Assembly (NCBI GenBank): GCA_907165275.2
Contig: OU015658.1
Span: 1,686,501 to 1,750,500 of the forward strand
DNA: 64,000 nucleotides
Direction of reading: 5' to 3'
DNA from: Zygaena filipendulae
Taxonomy: Eukaryota; Arthropoda; Insecta; Lepidoptera; Zygaenidae
The notes beneath the pieces are model-generated. The model worked only from the letters and a program-made list of their open reading frames with translations. It ran no database searches and had not been told where the DNA came from. The position numbers and the translations under genes are program-made. Shown one piece after another: positions 44,034 to 54,500 of this stretch; the stretch's first letter is position 1, and each line of letters starts with the position of its first letter.

Positions 44034-44706
44034 GCGTGTACTAGACTGTTGTAAACAAGCCTTTCCGCAAAGTCACCTTGGCGGGAGGTTGGTTAACCGC
44101 CGCGCGCCGTTGGTGTTTCCGTCCACTCTTGTTGTAAACAAGGCTCCAACTTCAGTGTGCTTTTGTCCCTCGCATTGGGAACATCTTTGCAATGGCTCCT
44201 TGCCTTTCAAAATTTCAAAAAGTTGGTGTGGCTTTTGTTCTTTCGTGTGCAACTGAGGGAAATGAAGAGAAAAAAAAATATTCCCACGCAATTTTTTTTT
44301 GGGATACGTCCTTGTACTCCTATGAAGTATAAGGAGAGGTCCCAGAGATACGGCAGATCCCTATTAGAGGTCGGTAAACTCGATAAGAATATTTTTCTTG
44401 CGTCATTTTCATACGTACGCGCGCGAATAAATAAATTACTCTATTCGCGAGCGCTCCCCGTGACTGCCGCCACCACAAATTAACTAGACTGTCTACCGCC
44501 ACTCCACTCAACTGCGCTTGCGTGGTTGACAACAAACGTCCACACAGCGGGCTGCCGGTGAGATCGCAGCAAATTTCCAACGCGCGCCTACAAACCAAGG
44601 TCGTGGAATGGAAACCGAAATTTTGTTGCAAACAACCGTCCGCACTGTTTTAAACCCCTGTGGAAAACTTCGGTTTGGGGCTTGTTTACAACCGTTTGGT
44701 ACACTC
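44034..44706. mobile_element. MITE with GTGTACY..GTTGTAAACAAGCC ends
   Basis: GTGTACTAGACTGTTGTAAACAAGCC at the left pairs with GGCTTGTTTACAACCGTTTG at the right. Internal copies of GTTGTAAACAAG occur at 44130 and 44625. GC-richer than its surroundings. Confidence 0.5.
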
Positions 44707-44849
44707 TTAATGCTGCTTATGTGCTAGACATGGGCTAAACGTGTCCAGCAAAATTGTAATTATAACTCACATATCCTTCCAGCCAAAGATATATATACGG
44801 AAAACATATCCATATCGGCTTGACATAACAAGGACAGAAAACAATCAAG

Positions 44850-44962
44850 GATACGTTCCGATATGCAATGCGAGCACTGTAAGGTATGACTTGCGCATGC
44901 CGGGACGAATTCCTCCTCAGTTAAGAGCACTGAACAGTGGTCGCAGTGTATGTCGGAACGTA
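44850..44962. repeat. MITE with ATACGTTCCGATATG ends
   Basis: GATACGTTCCGATATGCAAT at the left; TATGTCGGAACGTAC at the right, with GCACTGT/ACAGTGG further in. 52160-52295 carries one arm (GTTCCGATATGTACTGCGAC) and a similar flank. Confidence 0.5.
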
Positions 44963-45195
44963 CACTGTCTTTCGTTGCCGTATTGTTTACTATCCGAGTG
45001 ATGTCAAGAGCTGAAAGCATGGCAATTAGCGTTTTCACGCGAAAATTCAAAATCATAAATAAAAAATAGTTTTAAGGCATTTTTTGGTTTTATAAAATTG
45101 AGGATTAATTTAAAAAAGTTTTAAAAAAAAGTTGTAGATAATACCCTAACAGTTGTAAGTTTATTTTCGGATTCAAAATGAATCTATGGAGTTTT

Positions 45196-45305
45196 TCTTT
45201 TTTTTAATGTCATAGGGGGCAAACGGGCAAGTGGTGCACCTGATGGTAAGTGATTACCGCCGCCCATGGACATCTGCAACACCAGAAGGCTTGCAGGTGC
45301 GTTGC
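45196..45305 (-). repeat. 3' end of a poly(A)-tailed retroelement
   Basis: Starts with a T-run then ATGTCATAGGGGGCAAACGG and CCGCCGCCCATGGACATCTG. The T-run is the poly(A) tail read from the other strand. Longer copy at 50038-50230. Confidence 0.55.
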
Positions 45306-46224
45306 GTTCAATTTTACGGAATTAAAAGTAATTCTAATATTACGATATTATTTTATTTCCCTTCATACTTAACAGTCTTACGGCACGGCCGGACTCAGTT
45401 CTTTACCTACTTAATTTTAAGTAAAGATTTTTCAGAGACGTTTATTAAATTAATTTTAATTGGCATTTGAGTAAATTTAACCTAATTAGTTAAATGTCAA
45501 TTAACATTTATTTAAAGAACGTCTCTGTGGCAATTTTGTTTTAAAAACCTTTATTTAAAAAGTACCTAATCCTTGAAACGACTCTGAATGCGGCCGTTAC
45601 GACTGCATTAAAATAAAATATTTTGTAGACATATTTAAAAATCAATTATTATTTACTAGGTACACTGCACTTTTTTTGTACTTATAGATATTGATGTAGT
45701 TTTAAAAAAGCGAATTAATAAGTCAAATAATATTTACAATCATCAAATAATCTGCACTTATTTTTATTTATTAAAACACTTAAATAACTCTATAATCACT
45801 ACATATTATAAAACAAAGTCCTTCACCGCTTTTATTTGTCTTTGATCCCTCCCAGGCCACTATGGAAGCATGGACCAATTAAACTTTGGTCAATGTATGG
45901 AAGCAATTTTAAAGACGTAGGTATTCACGTCAAAACGAATACCTATCAATCTCTCGTGACTTGAGTTGAGCAGTTGAAACTCGTAGGTACCTAACTCCAT
46001 TGTCTCTCTCCACTCCACCATTCTCAGAACTTCCGCTTAGCTCGGTTCAGTTGAAGTGCTTAGAGTTGGTCGGATATGGGATATGTTTAAAAGTGAAGGA
46101 AGTGTAACCACAACTCCGCTTCCAGATAGTTATAATATTATATCCGTCGATATTGACGTGTCCGGAGTTACCCATGTCTAGCGCGCTGACAAAACTCATT
46201 TCAGATTTTTCATTTTTCGTTCAC

Positions 46225-46505
46225 TCACGTAAATGGGCTAGTTGACTTAATTTTTTTTAATCCGGTTTGTAGATTAGTAAAAAATAATGGACACGTATTT
46301 TTTCTTTTTTTACATAATCAAAAAAAAGGCGAATGTCTTATGTCCCTATCCGGTGCAGTTTGTATGGGGGCTTACAGGCTACAGCGGTTAGTGACGTCAC
46401 AAGCCACCACCCTAAACTTTAATGCGCTATATCTATGTATATTTCAATTTGAAAAAGCAAAAAATACGTGTCCATTGTTTTTTTTATTTTCTAACGGACT
46501 AATAG
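46225..46505. repeat. C-family dispersed repeat, copy 5
   Basis: CRE palindrome at 46392-46399. Abuts the outer element that starts near 46502. Confidence 0.6.
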
Positions 46506-46616
46506 GGTACTTGCATGAAATTTATAATAAGAAATTGTGTAAATATTTCAAAAATAGAGCCTTAGAAAAGCGTTGTCGTGAAAGATTTACTAAAAAAAAT
46601 TCTATCACACACATAT

Positions 46617-46850
46617 GGACATAGATAAGCAATAGTGTGTTAACCCACATTGGAGAAATTTTGAGTAAATCGTATTTTAAAAGTGTAGCGCCATTTTGTT
46701 TCAACATTTTTTATGTTCAATATTTAGTTACATATATATATTAGTAATAAGGCAAACACATAATTAAAAAACGTTTTCCAACTCTCAATAAATTGTTCTG
46801 AATCAATAACTTAATTTTGTGGGTTAACATGTTATTGCTTATCTGCGTCC
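46617..46850. mobile_element. MITE (GGACATAGATAAGCAATA ends), second copy
   Basis: 234 bp, inverted relative to 5366-5598, flanked by ATAT/ATGT. Confidence 0.65.
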
Positions 46851-46912
46851 ATGTCACATGACCCTGTCAATACGACAGTGACATTTCTATCACTGGTTAA
46901 TAAGGCGTAATT

Positions 46913-49303
46913 GGCCTCCGGGACTCATCCCCTGGTGCTGATGGAATTCCTTTCTCTTTCCTGTGCAAGGCTGGCGAAGGTGCTCAAAAAATTTTTCTGG
47001 ATATAATCAATAAAATTTTTGAAACTGCGACTATTCCTGATGATTGGAAGACTCAAATAATTCTCCCTATTTTAAAGCCTGGCAAAGATCCACTTGACCC
47101 CTCTTCCTATCGCCCCATCGCTCTATCTTCTGTCCTCGCCAAAATTACTGAACATTTAGTTAAAAACCGCCTCGAGTGGTTCCTAGAAAACAAAGGCATC
47201 CTGGCAAAATCTCAATATGGCTTCAGAAAAGGTAAAAGTGTTATGGATAGCCTAAGTATATTGACTACAGATATTCGTTTGGCATTCAACAATAAGGAGT
47301 TCCTTGTGGGTATTTTTCTGGACATTACCTCAGCCTACGACAATGTTATTCTTCCGCTACTCAGGCAGAAAATGCACCAGCTGAGCATCCCCGTGAGGAT
47401 CATTAAGTTCGTATGCAATCTGTTGATGGCCAGATCTATCCAAATTCGAAACAGAGATGAGTCACTCATTCATAGGACCGTTTGGAAAGGATTACCCCAA
47501 GGCTCAGTTCTAAGTCCTCTTTTATACAGTCTATATACCTACGATCTTGAAGTATCTCTCCCTCAAGCCTGCCATCTCCTCCAATACGCCGACGATCTGG
47601 CATTATATACTTCATCCAATTCAATCTCTTCTGCCTCACTTCATTTAAACTCGTCCCTTTACTATTTGAATGAATGGCTTTGTAACCATGGTCTTTCCCT
47701 ATCAGCCCCTAAAAGCTGTGCTGTAATATTTACCCGAAAAAAAATTATCCCTGACATCAGCCTACAGGTGAATAACCATCCTATTCCAGTTTTAAATCAA
47801 GCCAAATTCTTGGGAGTCATTTTGGATACTCGACTCACAGGCATTGCACACATTAATGGCGTTGTTCAAAAGTGCGAAAAGGGAATAAATGTTCTCAGAG
47901 CCCTCAGTGGTGTCCGCTGGGGTGCCCATCCTTACAACCTTAAATTGATCTACAACGCCATTATTCGAAGCCATTTAGATTACGGCACATTTCTACTAGA
48001 TCCTTGTAATAAATTAGCACTAGAGAGACTTAACAAAATACAATCGAAATGCCTGCGAATTATACTGGGCGCGATGAAGTCATCTCCGGTCAATGCAATG
48101 CGTGTTGAGAGTTGCGACCCGCCCCTCCATCTCCGTAGACAACTATTGTCAGATCGCGTCCTTTTTAAAGCAGCGCAGCTTCCCTCCCACCCTCTCCTCT
48201 CTAAGGTTGATCTTTTATCACAGTTTCAAAATAATCGTTCAATCCCCTGCATCGTTTCTAGCTATCTTAAACTCTCCCGTTCCCCTTTCCCACTCCATCA
48301 GACTGCTTGCAATCCCCTTTTCTCAACCCCATTTGACGCTCTCACCTTCATTGCTAATATTGAGCTCTTCTTCGGTGTTAGTAAAAACTCACCTGGAGCT
48401 GATAAAGAATTCCAAGACATTCTAAACCGAAAGTGGCAGAACTGGTCTACCATGTTCACCGATGCTTCAAAATTATCTCCTCAAGGTTGCGTAGGAGCTG
48501 CGGTCTGGTTCCCGAAGTTCAAAATTGTCCTAGATTTTAAATGTCCCTCCTCTTACTCAGTTTTTACTGGTGAAGCTATCGCTATACTAGAAGCTATCAC
48601 TTACGTTATTTCCCATAACTTAGACAGAATCCTCATACTCTCGGACTCCCTAAGCTGTCTACAGGCGATCCTTGCTAACCCTTTCAAATCCAAATTCCCT
48701 ATAATCTTCAAAATTAAAGAAAGTTTGTTTAAATGTAGAGAACTTGGCTTACTGGTGGTTCTTGCGTGGATCCCCGGTCATAGTGGAATTCAGGGTAACG
48801 ATGCTGCTGACTCATACGCCAGGATAGCAGTAGATAGAGGCTCCGTTAAATACGACTACATCTACGCCCACGATTTGTGTTCGTTAGCCTCCTTAGAACT
48901 GCTGAGTGAATGGAATAAAGACTGGTCCTCTAACAAGTCTAAAGCAAAATATTATGGAGATATACAGCTGACTATCCCAAGCTCCCCGTGGTTCTACAAA
49001 TTTCGCTCCATTAAAAAAAAAACAACATCGACTATTTGCCGTCTCCGTTTAGGCCATTCTTGTACTCCCGTCCATCTACATAAAATCAGGGTGAGGGACC
49101 ACTCTCTCTGTGAGTGTGGCATAGACGAAGGATCTGTGGATCATATGTTTTTTAACTGTCCCAAACTTACATCCTCCCTTTACGAGTCAATCCCTACAGA
49201 GATTCCTCTCCCAACTAATATGAAATGCCTCCTCTCACTCACCTTCTCCCCGTTCGTTAAGAAACTTGCCAAATTTATAGAAGCTAACAATTTGTATTTA
49301 TGA
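46913..49303 (+). pseudogene. LINE ORF2 fragment: reverse transcriptase and RNase H
   Basis: Open without a stop from the insertion boundary to the TGA at 49301. It lacks the endonuclease and the start of RT, so it is a truncated copy. Visible: SPGADGIPFSFL, SYRPIALSS, YGFRKGKS, GLPQGSVLSPLLY, the catalytic YADDLALY (about 47585), RNase H motifs FTDASKLS, FTGEAIAI, LSDSLSCL and GNDAADSYA, and a C-terminal cysteine-histidine cluster CECGIDEGSVDHMFFNC. The first ATG (47243) is inside RT and is not a real start. The frame has no disabling mutation, so the insertion is fairly young, but it cannot be autonomous. Confidence 0.88.
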
Positions 49304-49582
49304 GTGCCTGTTTATATTATTATTTTTTTATGCAACTCTATGAATTAACCTTTACCTCTCCTTACATCCTCAACCTCCGCTATATGTTTTAACATACCTG
49401 TCGATACTAACGTTATTAACTTTTGTGTTGTCCTTCTTTATAGGTAAAATCAGGCTCTTGGAAGTATCACTTCTAACGATATTATTCGACCTCCTACATT
49501 TACTTTCAACTACGTGACATTGGCGGAGTCACTGTGAGTGAACATAGTGGAAGCCATATTTTAAAAGAAGAAGAAGAAGAAG
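46913..49582 (+). mobile_element. 5'-truncated LINE with RNase H, 11-bp target duplication
   Basis: Flanked by AAGGCGTAATT on both sides (46902-46912, 49583-49593). The 5' end is truncated inside the reverse transcriptase; the 3' end has a short UTR and an (AAG)n tail at 49567-49582. RT plus RNase H plus a C-terminal CCHC suggests the I-like group of non-LTR elements; the clade is an inference. Confidence 0.85.
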
Positions 49583-50037
49583 AAGGCGTAATTTTGAACT
49601 AGTGACGTCGTTCCGCGTTTCGGCGGTAAAGTCAAAAGTAAGAACTTTTAAACGCTCTATTTAATTAATTTATGCATATATTTTTTTCGTTTTCTTGCTT
49701 TGTTTAAGTAGGCCATATATATTTAAAATAGACTGTAAAAAAAACATGCAAGTACCCTATTATCTCGACCAAGTTTCATGCCAAGCGCCAATCGTTTCGA
49801 TCTTTTTTTTCAACGTGGGACAAAATACTGAAAGATTCTAGTCAACTATGTCTCAGACGCTGTATTTTAAAACTTCGGTATCGAATCGAATAAGTTCAAT
49901 TTGACCGTCAAGAGAATCACATGTACTGTACCCTTCGCGTGTAAGACTGGCTGAAAATCTTGCATGCTATGAGTAGTGCAGAGAGAAGGTGATAATCACT
50001 TGGAGTAGTGTATGAAATAAACAATTTTATATTCGAT

Positions 50038-50230
50038 TTTTTTTTTTTTTTTTTATGTCATAGGGGGCAAACGGGCAAGTGGTACACCTGATGGTAAGTG
50101 ATTACCGCCGCCCATGGACACCTGCAACACCAGAAGGCATGCAGGTGCGTTGCCGACCTGGAATGGGGATGGGAACTGGCTTTCAAGTGGGGCTGCCGGA
50201 ACACACCGTTAGGTGCTTGGCGACAGATTT
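50038..50230 (-). repeat. 3' end of a poly(A)-tailed retroelement, longer copy
   Basis: T-run then GTCATAGGGGGCAAACGGGC, GATTACCGCCGCCCATGGAC and GCCGGAACACACCGTTAGG. Related fragments at 45196-45305 and 21867-21925. Confidence 0.55.
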
Positions 50231-50632
50231 GCAACTTGATTCGATTTGGAAATTTTAGAATATTGGGCTTGATGTCTACATTGTCCACGTCATATAATTT
50301 TTTAATTTTTCATGTTAATACAGTTTGTATTCTATATTTCTTTTCTTTTTCCGATTTCCTTTTAAATCGATTAGTCTTATTAACTGGATAGCAATCATTT
50401 GTTGTGTAAATTGAAAACCAAATAGCTATTCAAGGATTCATTTCAAGCATTTCCCAAGCAGTTTCTTTCGAAAAACTAACCTTACTGACAATGAGAGCAG
50501 CTGGCGCGAACTTTGGCGCGAACCAATAAGCAAGCAATAATATTAATCATTTCAAAAACCATAAACCAAGCGCGCAGCAATAATTATAATCTCTATTATT
50601 TGCTACCGGGTCCGATTCACATGACAATGAAG

Positions 50633-50677
50633 TCAGTAGGTGTTCACACATAAGTATGTGTGAACACCTAACTGACT
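50633..50677. repeat. Isolated 45-bp hairpin
   Basis: AGGTGTTCACACATA pairs with TATGTGTGAACACCT, extended by AGTCAG/CTGACT. No protein-coding context; a small palindrome or MITE remnant. Confidence 0.5.
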
Positions 50678-50844
50678 TGCTGAGTTAAGGTACCTACTTA
50701 ACTTTTAAGCTTTTATAAAAAAAAACTGTTGACTGAAAACCTAGCACACGCCAGCTGCAGCTGTGCATTATTTTTCAAATGAGTTATTAATCCCAAATAT
50801 TATTATGAATGTGAATGTTTCTTTGTTGCGCTATTATGCCATAA

Positions 50845-50969
50845 TGAATATCATGATAGTTTCGCATGCACGTTGTCAGGGGTACAAAAAGGGACCAAGA
50901 GGGTACTTTAAATCGTGGAATTCCCGCGGGAACTCCGAAGTTAAACGGAAAACGCGGGGAGCAGCTAGT
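50845..50969 (+). repeat. H-family repeat, 5'-truncated
   Basis: CATGCACGTTGTCAGGGGTA to GGGAGCAGCTAGT. A 10-base stem (CCCGCGGGAA) is present. Confidence 0.5.
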
Positions 50970-51305
50970 AATTTTAGAAGTTTTTGTCTAAGCATTACTT
51001 ATTTTATTTTTGTTAATGTTTATTGTAACAAGAGGAATTTAGATCTCACACTCAGGCTTGCAACAGAACTTTGATTTATTGGACAAAATGTGTATACTGA
51101 AGTTTTGTTGTTTTGTCTGAATACATGCATTTATATGTATTCTATTTTAGTCAAATTATATTTGACGGGTTGAAAACCATAGAGTTGAAAGCAACCAAAC
51201 TGGAAGTTGATGGCTCAGTTGATGGTTGATTTTCTTTTTCCATTTCTTTAATGAAAAGATAAAATATTGTGTAACAATTTTGTCATAAATACAGTCATGG
51301 TGTGA

Positions 51306-51311
51306 TTTATT
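51306..51311 (-). other. Candidate poly(A) signal of ZC3H15
   Basis: AATAAA on the minus strand, about 255 bases past the stop. Confidence 0.35.
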
Positions 51312-51334
51312 ATAACTTTATTATGTAAGCTTCC

Positions 51335-51374
51335 ACAAGCTTCTGTGTGTTGTGAAGTGGATTATTATTATTAC
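51335..51374 (+). repeat. SINE tail fragment
   Basis: TGTGTGTTGTGAAGTGGATT followed by ATT repeats, identical to the 3' end of the SINE at 11570-11854. Downstream of the ZC3H15 stop. Confidence 0.6.
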
Positions 51375-51564
51375 AATCATTTAAAAATTGTTTCTCTTCA
51401 TTTCTTAAAGGTTTCACTTGTGCCGCTATGGTTTTCAAGCCTTCCTTAGTTTGATAAAATTTAATTTAAAAAAATATGTATTTATCTGTTAAAAGTAAAC
51501 GTTTTAATCGTAACCAATACGGACACAATAATATCGATCTATTTACAGTATTTCATAACAATCA

Positions 51565-54500
51565 CTAGTCCTCTAGATCCAAGTTTTGTAGTTCCTCGTC
51601 TAGGTCTTCATCGAGGAAGAGGTTCTCGTTGATCGGCCCCGCACCGGCGCCGGCGTCGCCGTCGCCGTCCGAGGGCGCTTCGCCCCCGGAGCCCTCGCCC
51701 TCGGCCCCGGGCGGGCTCGCGCCGTTCGACAGCTCGCTGTTGAGCTGCTGCAGGCGGTCCGTTGTAGCTTTCGTGCCGGTGTCGTCCGCCTGAAAATTGT
51801 AATGTTTATTATTATTATTTTTTTTTGACGACAACAAAATGGACCCCTCCTTTTAACAAGAATTTATTACTGACGACGATCGAATAGATAAACCTGTAAA
51901 ACTGTATTTATCACCAAAGACGTTCTATATGTATAATATTTATCACAGATAGAAGTAGCACATGCATTTCATTAGTGCAATAGGGTATTTTACACCATGT
52001 AAGAAGAAATATAAAAATGCATGTATATGATGGAATTAGAAGAAAGTAAACAAGGAACGTCAATATTTATTCATATAAATTATAATTCAAGTCCTCTTTT
52101 TTAATCTCTTTGTCTAATGTCTAAAACGCCTTTCACCATATTGGTGACGTCAGTAAACAATCTAGGGTGTGTTCCGATATGTACTGCGACCACTGTAAGG
52201 GTTAAGGCAATTTTCGGTTTTATAAAATTGAAATAAAAATTCTCGATCTCAGGATTAATTTAAAAGACTTTTCAAAAAAAGGTGTAATACCCTATTCAAT
52301 ATAAATAACTAATATATGGATACTAACTATATACTACTATAACTTTCCTAAAAGGAGTAAATTTTACAAAATCGCCGATCGCGAATTCGCCGTGGTTTCA
52401 CCCGCGTTAATTTCGGAGATCCCGCGGGAATTCCGGGATAAATAGTACCCAATATGTTATTACAATGCAATATACTTTATTGCTCCAAAGAATTTTTACA
52501 AGCTGTATGAGTTACATAAAAATCCATTCAGTAGTTTTTTCGTGAAAGAGTAACAAACATCCATACACAAACTTTAGTGTTAATAAGTATTCAAGTATAC
52601 TTAAAAGGATCTTAAATATTAATAATCGTACAGTGCTCTTAATATTAGTAAGGATATTGAGGATACTGTACCTCGCTGGCCTCCATGCCGATGAGGTCGA
52701 GCCGCAGCTCCCTGTACTCCTGGTCGTCTTCCTCGTCGTCGCCGTAGCGGCGCAGGTCGACCGCCTCGTCGCCGTCGGCGCCCTCGGCCTCCGCCGCCAG
52801 CGCCAGCGCCGGGTCGAACGAGAACATCTCGCGGCCCGACAGCCCGACCGCGCGGCCCGCCTTGAAGTCGCTGCGCCGCTGCTCCTCGGCCAGCGCGAGA
52901 GTCTCCTGTATTTTTATTTATTGATTTACTACCTGTGCCCCGCGGTTTCACCCGCGGTAATTTCGGAGTTCCCGCGGGAACTCCGGGATGAAAAGTACCC
53001 TATGTTCTTTTCTGTACCCCTGACAACGTGCATGCCAAATTTCATCCAAATCCGTTCAGCCGTTTTTGCGCGATTGAGTAACAAACATCCAAACATCCAC
53101 ACTTTCACATTTATAATATTAGTAGGATCTAGTAGGATTAAAAAACAAAAAGGTACAAAAATCGCAATCTTCAAATTGTCATTGAATTTAACAAGTTTGT
53201 CGCGACGCTGCAGAGTCGCCGAGATAGTAGGCAACACAGTGGCCTCTGGAAGAATAAAACTAACTGTAGTAGAATAGCTACTGCCCTTTAAATTATTATT
53301 ATTTTTTAAATTGTTCATCATTGAATTATTAGGGATAGAGAACAGCAGCAATAGAATCACACTTAAATAGGGATAGAACCACATTCAATTAAGGACAAAT
53401 AAGGATAAAACCACATTCAAATAGGGATAGAACCACAATACGGATTGAAATACGGAAAAAACAGCCACAGTTGGTGTATTCCTGCTGGCTATCTGTAGTC
53501 GCAACGACACAGCAGGGATTGGCCGCAGCTAGCTTCACCTTTTTCTCCTTGATCTTCTTCTTCTTCCACGCGAGGAAGGTCTCCAGCGTGATCTTGGTCT
53601 GGTTGGGCCCGAGGGCGGCCCGCTCCCTCTCGATGAGGTCCACCAGCGATATCTCGTTCTTCTTCTCTTCCATTTTCTTCTTGTCCCTCTTCAGCACGAA
53701 GCCGGGGGGCAGCGCGTGCCTGTAGATGCACTTGGTGCCGGCCGGACACTCCCAGAACCAGCCGTATTTGGATTTCTCCACCGCCTCCAGGAAATGTTTG
53801 CATATCTGTAAAAAGGGAAATAATTATAAACGCGAATGTGAGTTTGTTTGTTACAAAAAAGGAATTTTTATGCGGGAATTCCCGCGGGAAGTGTGTGGTT
53901 GGTGTGCGTGTTTGTTTGCGACCTGTGTATTTTTCGCAGCTCCCGCGGGAATTCCAGGATAAAATATAGATATAAACCTTCCTCATGAATCACTCTATCT
54001 ATTGGTGACAACCGCATAGAAACCCGTCGCGTAGTTTTAAAGATATAAGCATATTATATAGGAATTAAGAAGTAGGGACAGATAGACAGCGGGAAGTGAC
54101 TTTGTTTTATACTACGAGTATGTAGTGATATTCGACAATGTAAGCAATTTTAGTAGTTCTAGAAGTTTTCTAATCCACATAATAAGTTATGGAAAAATCA
54201 AAACAACAGAGTAATATAGTACATCATACATGGTATATATAGTACAAAAATATATGCTCTAGTGCCATTATCCAGGGAGAAAACACATGGTATGTTTAAT
54301 TGTATGGAATAAACACTCAATTTCCCCGAATGAGATGTCACACAGACACTTCAAGATACTCACAATATCTGTGGAGGGGCGTTGCTTGTTGCCTTCGCCG
54401 TGCTTCTTCTCAACCACCTCCATCAACTTGGCTTCATCCCAATTCTCCATGTTATCTTCGTCATCTCGCATGTCCACATACAAGGATCGCTTCTCAGCCT

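Larger units (their letters stand above)
46502..49763. mobile_element. Outer inverted-repeat element disrupted by a MITE and a LINE
   Basis: AATAGGGTACTTGCATG at 46502-46518 and its complement CATGCAAGTACCCTATT at 49745-49761 bound the region. Without the MITE at 46617-46850 and the LINE at 46913-49582 the element would be about 0.35 kb. Confidence 0.45.
41498..51564. other. Gene-free transposon block
   Basis: Between the PTER ATG and the ZC3H15 stop I recognise no host coding exon. Contents are the repeats listed individually, a dispersed repeat at 42390-42600 (ACCGACTTCCAAAAACGGAG), and CpG-rich stretches at 43525-43570 and 43985-44130. PTER promoter and 5' UTR must lie at its left edge. 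Confidence 0.6.
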
